Shown in pieces: positions 41,283 to 47,612 of a DNA stretch of 47,612 bases (positions are counted from its first letter, which is position 1; each line of letters opens with the position of its first letter). Origin of the DNA: Thermoplasmatota archaeon (GTDB lineage Archaea; Thermoplasmatota; Thermoplasmata; Thermoplasmatales; Thermoplasmataceae). A program made the translations under genes and the position numbers. Location: NCBI GenBank assembly GCA_023489435.1, contig JAMDCA010000024.1, positions 1 through 47,612 of the forward strand, in the 5' to 3' direction. The notes beneath the pieces were generated by a model that did no database searches, had not been told where the DNA came from, and was given only the letters and a program-made list of their open reading frames with translations.

Positions 41283-42680
41283 CTAATATGATCTGGAGAA
41301 AGTACCGTTCCTGCCAGGTTTACCGCAGACTATGCATTTCTTCTCTTCTGTGTCGTCCGGAGAGATCCCAAGTGTTCCAAATTCGTAGCGTTCTTCTATT
41401 TTTGAAGCGCATTCTTGGTCTCCGCACCAGCCAGCGATGACAAAGCCTTCTGCCTTGGCAAGGTCATCTAATTTCCCTATATGGTGCTTATTCTCCCCGA
41501 AGTATTTGCCTGCCCTTTCTGTGAGTGTATCCTTAACCCCTTGGAGGATAGTGCTTGTCCATTCAGCAACTTCGCCTATCGGGACCTTTGTCTTTTTCCT
41601 GTCATGTCTTGAAACCAGTACTGCAGTGCCTGAATTAACTTCCCTCTCGCCTATTTCAATCCTCATTGGGACACCCCTCATTTCCCAGTCGTTATACTTG
41701 AACCCGGGTGTATAGTTCTCCCTGTCATCAATTGTGCACCTGAAACCCTGGGATAGAAGCGTCTGCTGGATTTCCTTTGCAAAAGCGCCAGTGTCAACTT
41801 TCTTTGAAGGTATGGGTACCACTACCACCTGTGTCGGAGCTACATCAGGGGGGAATATGAGCCCGTGGTCATCGCCGTGAATTCCTATGACTGCTGCCAG
41901 CAGCCTCTCACTGAGTCCAAATGTAGTCTGGTTCGCGTATTCATGCTCCCCGTCATCCTTAAGGTACTTTATATCGTAAGTCTTTGAGAAATTGGTTCCG
42001 TACTGGTGTATCGTACCCACCTGCAAACTTCTTCCTCCGGGGAGAAGTGTATCAAAGGCAAGGGTGTACCTCGCTCCCGGGAACTTGTCCCAGTCTGGTC
42101 TCTGGTGCACTTCGAAGGGCAGGCATAGCCTTGAGCTGATTTCACCCCATATTTCCATGTATTGGTGCATCTGGCGTTCAGCATCCTCATAGGTGTCATG
42201 TGCAGTGTGTGCCTCGAAGAAATGGATCTCCCTGATCCTGATGAACGACCTGGTGTGCTTGGTTTCGTACCTGTAGACATTAACAATCTGGTACAAGCGT
42301 AAAGGAAGGTCTGCATGGGACCTTATCCACAGGGAGTACATTCCATACATGGCAGCTTCGCTTGTGGGCCTGAGAGCCATTTCCACATCCAGTGGTTCCA
42401 TTCCACCACGGGTTACCCAGAACACTTCTTTCTCGAATCCTTTCACGTGTTCAAATTCCACGGAAAGCTGGTCTCTAGTGATAAGAACTGGAAATTGGAC
42501 CTCCTGAAAATTCCTGGAATCAACGCTTTCCCGGATGGTTCTGTCTATATTCTGCATGGCTTTCAGGCCATATGGCATCCAGACATTCATTCCCTTTATA
42601 GGGTAACGCTTGTCGCTGAGTCCGCTGATCTCTATGATCTCATTGTACCATTCACTGAAGTTGCTCTTTTTGTTCTCCAT
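41283..42680 (-). CDS. proS: Prolyl-tRNA synthetase, archaeal/eukaryotic type
   Basis: Class II synthetase of 465 residues. Motif 2 is VNVYRYETKHTRSFIRIREIHFFEAH (cited in two parts: YRYETKHTRS and REIHFFEAH), preceded by LRPTSEAAMYGMY, and motif 3 lies in LAAVIGIHGDDHG. The anticodon-binding domain follows, and a C-terminal zinc-binding module has cysteines in GWCGDQECAS and CIVCGKPG. The protein ends in Tyr (SRSY), the conserved terminal residue of this type. It is the first gene of the ProRS-HAD-RadB-FEN1 group and divergent from the M20 peptidase. Confidence 0.97.
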   Translation of the reverse strand: MENKKSNFSEWYNEIIEISGLSDKRYPIKGMNVWMPYGLKAMQNIDRTIRESVDSRNFQEVQFPVLITRDQLSVEFEHVKGFEKEVFWVTRGGMEPLDVEMALRPTSEAAMYGMYSLWIRSHADLPLRLYQIVNVYRYETKHTRSFIRIREIHFFEAHTAHDTYEDAERQMHQYMEIWGEISSRLCLPFEVHQRPDWDKFPGARYTLAFDTLLPGGRSLQVGTIHQYGTNFSKTYDIKYLKDDGEHEYANQTTFGLSERLLAAVIGIHGDDHGLIFPPDVAPTQVVVVPIPSKKVDTGAFAKEIQQTLLSQGFRCTIDDRENYTPGFKYNDWEMRGVPMRIEIGEREVNSGTAVLVSRHDRKKTKVPIGEVAEWTSTILQGVKDTLTERAGKYFGENKHHIGKLDDLAKAEGFVIAGWCGDQECASKIEERYEFGTLGISPDDTEEKKCIVCGKPGRNGTFSRSY

Positions 42681-42720
42681 GTGCAGCGGATCAATGCCAT
42701 TACTCTAAATAACCTTTTTA

Positions 42721-42762
42721 ACCTTCATTTGAAGGTGCTTTGACCTCTTAGGGCACCGCCCT
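42721..42762. repeat. Two palindromes in the divergent proS/M20 promoter region
   Basis: ACCTTC-ATTT-GAAGGT (42721-42736) and AGGGC-ACC-GCCCT (42750-42762) are perfect short inverted repeats in the 107-nt gap between the two divergent genes. They could be operator sites. TATA elements in this gap are not obvious, with TTATTTAG and TTAAAAAGG on the minus strand as the best proS candidates. Confidence 0.4.
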
Positions 42763-42787
42763 GTGTTGAAATTTTGAAAGAAATTAT

Positions 42788-44014
42788 ATGGCTACTCTGC
42801 GATACCAAGGCATGCCTGTTAAACTAAAGGAATTATCAGACGAGGAATTCATCAAGGAAGTGGTGAATAGGATTATTCCCATCGAGTCAATTTCTCCGGC
42901 CTCTGGAGGCAAGGGAGAGAAGGAGAGGTCTGATGAAATCTGCAAAATTCTGGAAGAACTTGGTTACCCAAATTACAATAGGTATGATGTAACAGATAAA
43001 TCCGGGGCCGTAAGATCTAATGTTGTCCTTCGGATAGGAAACATGAGCCAGACTTTCTGGATTGTGCCACATACTGACACAGTTCCTGTTGGCGATCTGT
43101 CACTTTGGACGAAACCTCCATTCAAGCCTACCCTGGAGGGTGACAGGATATACGGCAGAGGAACATCAGATGACGGGCAGGCCATATGGCTTTCGCTGCT
43201 TATTCTAAAGAACCTTGACGCTTCGAAGCTGAAGTATAGCCTTGGACTTGCATTCGTTGCAGATGAGGAAGTGGGAAGCACCTATGGAATCCAGCATCTT
43301 CTTGACTTGAACATCTTCAAGAAAGACGATATGATAATTGTGCCGGACGCGGGCACCGCAGACGGCCTTCAAATTGAGATCGCCGAAAAAAGCATCATGT
43401 GGATTAAATTCAAAATAATGGGCAAGCAGTATCATGCGAGCATGCCTTTCATGGCCGTTAACGCCAACAGGGAAGCAATGAAATTTGTCCTGAAGCTGGA
43501 CGATGCTCTTCACCGGGAATACAGTGCCATAAACGAAATCTTCTCACCGCCAGGATCGACTTTCGAACCAACCAAGCATGACAAGAATGTGGACAATGTG
43601 AACACTATTCCCGGCACTGAAGTCCAGTATCTAGACTGCAGGATCCTTCCAAAATACGATCTCGATAATGTTGTGGATTTCATAGATTCCCAGATCAGGG
43701 AATTCCAGAGAGGAAGCAAGGCAACAATAACTTATGAATTCGTCCAGCGCGAACAGGCGCCACTCCCCACAAGAATGGATGCACCAGTGGTGGTTGAATT
43801 GAAAAGGGCCATCAAGGATCTACGTGGGACTGATCCGTCTGCTGTGGGAATCGGTGGAGGAACATGCGCTGCTTTCTTCAGAAGGAAGGGCTACAATGCA
43901 GTGGTGTGGAGCACTACGGTACCCGAAGTTGCGCACCAGGCTGATGAATATGTTCACATCTCCCATGTCCTGAAGGACAGGGATATCATCCTGAAAATAG
44001 TCTACAAGAACTAA
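42788..44014 (+). CDS. M20-family metallopeptidase/deacylase (ArgE/DapE-like)
   Basis: A dizinc amidohydrolase of the M20 family, 408 residues. Metal and catalytic motifs are HTDTVPVGD, GRGTSDDGQ (bridging Asp), ADEEVGS (catalytic and ligand Glu), VPDAG, and the final His ligand in EVAHQADEY. A lid/dimerisation domain (about 190-300) is inserted, with KQYHASMP. It removes an acyl or amino acid group from an amino compound; DapE, ArgE, LysK-like or dipeptidase roles are all possible. Its 3' end overlaps the convergent NadM gene by 4 nt. Confidence 0.9.
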   Translation: MATLRYQGMPVKLKELSDEEFIKEVVNRIIPIESISPASGGKGEKERSDEICKILEELGYPNYNRYDVTDKSGAVRSNVVLRIGNMSQTFWIVPHTDTVPVGDLSLWTKPPFKPTLEGDRIYGRGTSDDGQAIWLSLLILKNLDASKLKYSLGLAFVADEEVGSTYGIQHLLDLNIFKKDDMIIVPDAGTADGLQIEIAEKSIMWIKFKIMGKQYHASMPFMAVNANREAMKFVLKLDDALHREYSAINEIFSPPGSTFEPTKHDKNVDNVNTIPGTEVQYLDCRILPKYDLDNVVDFIDSQIREFQRGSKATITYEFVQREQAPLPTRMDAPVVVELKRAIKDLRGTDPSAVGIGGGTCAAFFRRKGYNAVVWSTTVPEVAHQADEYVHISHVLKDRDIILKIVYKN

Positions 44015-44550
44015 ATAACGTCCTCATCATTTTTGGACAGGTCTATAAGGCGGTTAACACCGTCAATTTCTTCTATTATTTCCCAAACTGGCTGAGGAAC
44101 ATCATCCTTCCAGTTTTCCCGCTTGAGAATTTTTTCCCTGATATGGGTTCCCGACCAGGAAACTCTGTTCATAAGTTCCATGGAATGCACATCATATCCT
44201 TTCTCTCCAAAAAGCCTCCTGACCAAGGGATTGTTGGTGTACACTTTGTTGAACTTTGGGGTGAGCGATTCAACGTGTGCAACCCACAGAGGATTAGAGT
44301 TTACGTCTTCTATTGGAACAAGGTAGAACTGGTAGATACCCTCAGATTCAAGTGTGGAGGAAATCATCAAGTGCCGCTCACCTGCAGTGAACGGATCTTT
44401 AAGGGTATGGGAATACTGTGCGCTCCCAATTCCGATGATGACTGAATCATTGTCTTTAAGAATCTGCTTGATCAGCTTGAGGTGGCCATAATGGAAAGGC
44501 TGAAACCGTCCGACTATGAATGCCCTGTTTCCATCTGGAATTTTAACCAT
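44011..44550 (-). CDS. nadM: Nicotinamide-nucleotide adenylyltransferase (NadM)
   Basis: Archaeal NMN adenylyltransferase that makes NAD+ from NMN and ATP, 179 residues. Class I nucleotidyltransferase motifs are visible: FIVGRFQPFHYGHLKLI (with the HxGH site) and the C-terminal SWSGTHIREKIL (ISSTxIR-type). The IGIGSAQYSHTLKDPFTAGE loop is typical of the archaeal group. The ATG directly follows the IleRS stop, so the two genes form an operon. Confidence 0.95.
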   Translation of the reverse strand: MVKIPDGNRAFIVGRFQPFHYGHLKLIKQILKDNDSVIIGIGSAQYSHTLKDPFTAGERHLMISSTLESEGIYQFYLVPIEDVNSNPLWVAHVESLTPKFNKVYTNNPLVRRLFGEKGYDVHSMELMNRVSWSGTHIREKILKRENWKDDVPQPVWEIIEEIDGVNRLIDLSKNDEDVI

Positions 44551-47500
44551 TCAAATCGCCTTTACCCATATCAGGACCTTGTCACCGTCAATATCCCACT
44601 CTTTGGCATCTTCTCTCTTTTCCCTGTTGAGGCTCGCGGCCAGGGTCTCTGTCTTTATCCAATCACCATACTCGCCCAGTACGACATTAAGGTTACTATC
44701 TCCGTTTACTGATAAATCTATCCTCTGATCGTACTGGAGGTCCAGCTCCTTTCTCATTACCTGTATTCTTCTCACTATTTCCCTTGCCAGGCCCTCATTC
44801 TGCAGTTTCGTGTCTATGGCAAGGTTCAGGAATACTTCAACGGAAAGCTTGGCATCACTGGATGTTGCAAAACCGGTGTTTGGCATCTCCACAATTTCCA
44901 GGAATTCAGGTGGAAGGATTTCGTTTTCCAGTTCCAATTTTCCATTCTTTTCCAGCTGAGTCACAAGAGCGCCCTGATCATTTTCCACCTGGGCCTTTAT
45001 TTTCTGGAGCTTGCCTTTCAGTACTGGGGCAGCTTTCTGAAGAATGAGCCTCATTTTTCTTGTAACTGGCCTCTCATAATCTTCGATGAACCTTATGTCC
45101 TTGGAATTTAGCTCCGGAGCTATGGCAGAAAGTATCTCCTCTGAAAGTTTTGTGCCGGATTTGACAAGTACTTCGGTAACTGGCTGCCTTCCTTTTATTG
45201 AATTCTCCTGCCTGAGCCTCCTGACGATTTCCATGATTGATCCGGCTACGCTCATTTCATTCTGAAGCCCGGTGTTTATGAATTTCTCTTCTACAACGGG
45301 ATATTTCTGAAGATGAACGCTCACCCCGTCAGGCATAAGTTTCAGGTAAAGATAATCAGCAAAGAATGGTGTGAGGGGTGCAAGCATGAGAAGAACCCTC
45401 TCTATGGAATATCCAAGTGCAGCATAGGCATCCGCTTTTTCCTTGTTGAAATCATCAGACCAGAACCTTCTCCTTGAAAGCCTTAAATAGAAATTTGACA
45501 GGTCATCTATGAGTTCCGAGATGCTTCTAAAAGCAAGATGCATGTTGAAAGAATCCATATACGATACGACCTGTTTGAGAACCGTATTGGTCCTCGACAC
45601 GATCCACCTGTCAAGCAGATTGTTGGAACCCCCGTATTCTTCATAGTGGTATCCATCAAGATTAGCATTTGAGGCGAAGAACGAATATATGTTGGCCAGT
45701 GTGCCGAAAACTTTCCTGGATGTCTCATTTATGAGCTTTTTGTCAATGGCTTTGGCTCTCCATGGAACACCTGACAGGAAGAAAGCCCTCACAGGATCCG
45801 GGCCATGTTCATTGAGGAAGTCAAGTGCGAACACAGAGTTTCCCTTGCTCTTGCTCATTTTCCTGCCCTGTTCATCCAGTATAAAATCTATGGAGAGTGC
45901 GTTCTTGTATGCATTCTGATCGAAAAGGAGTGAAGAAATCACGTGGAGCGTATAGAACCAGCCTCTGGTCTGGTCTATGGCCTCCGTTATGAAGTTTATT
46001 GGGAAGTTGTTGTCAAGGGTCCCGGTATCAAATGGGAAGTGAAGTGCGGCATAGGTTGCGCTTCCAGAGTCAAACCATGTGTCAATTACATACGGCTCCC
46101 GAGTCATGGTTTTACCGCATTTCGAACACTTGAAAGTTATCTCATCTATATACGGCCGGTGCAGGTCCTTTGGTTTCTTTCCAGAGATTTTCTCCAGCTC
46201 AGCAACGCTCCCGACTGCAACCATATGGTCATTTTCGCACATCCAAACAGGAAGGGTTGTCCCCCAGTATCTGTTTCTGCTTAGAGACCAGTCCTTAGCT
46301 TCTGACAGGAAATTCCCGAATCTTCCTTCCTTTAAGTGTTCAGGAAGCCAGTTTATTTTCTGGTTGTTTTCCAGTAGTTTTTGCCTGAAGGTTGAAACCT
46401 TTATGAACCAGGCCTGAAGTGGATAATAAATGAGCGCAGTGCCACACCTGTAGCAGAACGGATAGGAGTGAGTAATTTTCTCAGATTTCAGGAGCTTGTT
46501 CTCCTTTTTAAGGAGGATAGTTATGTCAAGGTCTGCATCCTTGAAGAATTTCCCGTTCCATGGGAGGCGTTCATCATTGAATTTGCCCGATGCATTTATT
46601 GGATTGAGCATTTCGACCCCGAACTTTTTTCCCACTTCGAAGTCCTCCGCACCAAATGCAGGCGAAGTGTGAACAATTCCTGTACCCTCATCGACATTTA
46701 CATGGTCCCCGGAAACTACAAAAAGTGTGTTCCTGGGTGCCTTCAAAAAGGGTATCAGCTGTTCATATTTCCTTTTGAGTAGCTCCTTTCCCGTGAATCT
46801 CTTAACAACCTTGGCATTTTCACCAAATATTCTCTTCGCTACCGCAGATGCAACATAGAAGAATTCATCTTGGTGTTCAACGAGGGAATACTCTATATTC
46901 TCATTAACCGCGAGGAACTGGTTGGACGGCAGTGTCCAGGGAGTGGTAGTCCAAGCCAGGAAGTATGTGTTCTCATGGCCGGTTTCCTTGAATTTTACAT
47001 AAACGGAGGGATCCTTGACGTCATCATATCCCTGGGAAACTTCATGCGAACTTAAAGAGGTCTCACACCTTGGGCAGTAAGGCACGATCTTGTAATCCCT
47101 TATAAGCAGCCCCTTGTCAAAAAGGGACTTCAGTGCCCACCATTCACTCTCTATGTATTCATTTCTCAGGGTAACGTAAGATTTTTCGTGGTCAACCCAG
47201 AATCCTATCCTCTGGTCAGCCTCTATCCACTCGTCTATGTACCTGAATACACTTTCCCTGCAGTATTCATTGAACTTCGCTATGCCGAAATCCTCTATCT
47301 CTTTCTTTATCTTGAAACCGAAGTGTTTTTCAGCTTCTATCTCTACGGGCAGGCCGTGGCAGTCCCACCCGCCAGTTCTTCTATGTATGTCGTAACCTGC
47401 CATATAGTGGTATCTTAAAACCGAATCCTTCATGGTCCTGGTCATAGCGTGCCCGACATGTGGCCTTCCGTTTGCGGTTGGAGGTCCTTCAAGAAATACA

Positions 47501-47612
47501 AATGGCTTATTGCCCAGTGAAGATGTTAAGGTTTTCTGAATAATTCCAGCCTCGTTCCAGTGGGTTCGCATTTCGTCCCCTATGGCTTTCAGGCTCTTGT
47601 TTACCTGGATCT
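44551..47612 (-). CDS. ileS: Isoleucyl-tRNA synthetase (5' end outside the window)
   Basis: Class I synthetase with more than 1000 residues. The frame stays open past the ORF-track ATG at 47571, reading NKSLKAIGDEMRTHWNEAGII, which matches the usual IleRS N-terminus, so the true start is upstream of the window. The HIGH motif is GRPHVGHAM and KMSKS is GRKMSKSKGN. An editing domain (CP1) with TWTTPWTLPSN-type sequence is visible as AWTTTPWTLPSN; cysteine pairs YCPRC and FKCSKCG suggest zinc sites; a C-terminal tRNA-binding region follows. Its length and motifs fit the archaeal/eukaryotic type. It is immediately followed by nadM. Confidence 0.96.
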   Translation of the reverse strand, partial: IQVNKSLKAIGDEMRTHWNEAGIIQKTLTSSLGNKPFVFLEGPPTANGRPHVGHAMTRTMKDSVLRYHYMAGYDIHRRTGGWDCHGLPVEIEAEKHFGFKIKKEIEDFGIAKFNEYCRESVFRYIDEWIEADQRIGFWVDHEKSYVTLRNEYIESEWWALKSLFDKGLLIRDYKIVPYCPRCETSLSSHEVSQGYDDVKDPSVYVKFKETGHENTYFLAWTTTPWTLPSNQFLAVNENIEYSLVEHQDEFFYVASAVAKRIFGENAKVVKRFTGKELLKRKYEQLIPFLKAPRNTLFVVSGDHVNVDEGTGIVHTSPAFGAEDFEVGKKFGVEMLNPINASGKFNDERLPWNGKFFKDADLDITILLKKENKLLKSEKITHSYPFCYRCGTALIYYPLQAWFIKVSTFRQKLLENNQKINWLPEHLKEGRFGNFLSEAKDWSLSRNRYWGTTLPVWMCENDHMVAVGSVAELEKISGKKPKDLHRPYIDEITFKCSKCGKTMTREPYVIDTWFDSGSATYAALHFPFDTGTLDNNFPINFITEAIDQTRGWFYTLHVISSLLFDQNAYKNALSIDFILDEQGRKMSKSKGNSVFALDFLNEHGPDPVRAFFLSGVPWRAKAIDKKLINETSRKVFGTLANIYSFFASNANLDGYHYEEYGGSNNLLDRWIVSRTNTVLKQVVSYMDSFNMHLAFRSISELIDDLSNFYLRLSRRRFWSDDFNKEKADAYAALGYSIERVLLMLAPLTPFFADYLYLKLMPDGVSVHLQKYPVVEEKFINTGLQNEMSVAGSIMEIVRRLRQENSIKGRQPVTEVLVKSGTKLSEEILSAIAPELNSKDIRFIEDYERPVTRKMRLILQKAAPVLKGKLQKIKAQVENDQGALVTQLEKNGKLELENEILPPEFLEIVEMPNTGFATSSDAKLSVEVFLNLAIDTKLQNEGLAREIVRRIQVMRKELDLQYDQRIDLSVNGDSNLNVVLGEYGDWIKTETLAASLNREKREDAKEWDIDGDKVLIWVKAI

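Overview
The window looks like a stretch of a compact archaeal chromosome, most likely an acidophilic member of the Thermoplasmatales or a close relative. The evidence is archaeal-type translation genes (EF-1alpha, EF-2 with a diphthamide-loop His, S10, S17e, Rpo11/RpoL, ProRS ending in Tyr, NadM), FEN1 with a PCNA-binding tail, RadB, SMC-ScpA, a bacterial-type GrpE-DnaK-DnaJ operon (found only in some archaea), a cupredoxin-bearing terminal oxidase, AT-rich TATA boxes that often lie only 20-30 nt before the start codon (leaderless mRNAs), and frequent TTG/GTG starts. Genus is not resolved. I see no tRNA, rRNA, CRISPR array, insertion sequence or prophage. Both ends cut genes: an oxidase subunit I at the left and IleRS at the right.

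Layout. 1-4992: respiratory block of oxidase subunit I, a mononuclear-copper cupredoxin, heme O synthase, a large unrecognised membrane protein with an intramembrane CxC motif, and a CPBP protease. 4989-6399 (minus): CoxG-like protein, degenerate alpha/beta hydrolase, thioesterase. 6486-9236: RqcH facing a phosphoglucose/phosphomannose isomerase. 9294-10248: a tiny candidate membrane protein and a LigB/MEMO-fold protein. 10483-14573: EF-1alpha, S10, EF-2. 14908-20257: a sugar ABC importer (two permeases, ATPase, binding protein) with a cytoplasmic (alpha/alpha)6 glycosidase, whose last base overlaps a threonine synthase. 21279-23447 (minus): a cysteine-free SQR-like flavoprotein, DUF1641 and OsmC. 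23731-25000: RpoL and a tRNA guanine-N2 methyltransferase. 25051-28569: grpE-dnaK-dnaJ. 28677-32216: Usp, S17e, then thiolase, 3-hydroxyacyl-CoA dehydrogenase and enoyl-CoA hydratase. 32458-37537: smc, scpA and a two-piece membrane-tethered Cas4-like nuclease. 37550-38690: TyrRS and an AbrB-like small protein absent from the ORF track. 38849-42680 (minus): ProRS, HAD phosphatase, RadB, FEN1. 42788-47612: M20 peptidase, then NadM and IleRS on the minus strand.

How the genes work together. The sugar importer feeds glucans or oligosaccharides to the intracellular glycosidase; the isomerase near 9 kb could take hexose phosphates on. The three beta-oxidation enzymes can shuttle between acyl-CoA and acetyl-CoA, with reducing power ultimately passing to the terminal oxidase. 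SMC, ScpA and the nuclease share an operon, suggesting a link between chromosome organisation or repair and the membrane.

The observations I would follow first are: (1) the binding protein at 17622-19034, in which a block normally near the C-terminal third sits at the N-terminus just after the membrane anchor; (2) the nuclease at 36754-37537, split into two adjacent genes, each with one transmembrane helix, so that the PD-(D/E)XK core and the four putative Fe-S cysteines are divided between two polypeptides; (3) an SQR-like protein with no cysteine at all, paired with DUF1641; and (4) the oxidase cluster, with an unusual copper-site spacing and an unassigned CxC membrane protein.
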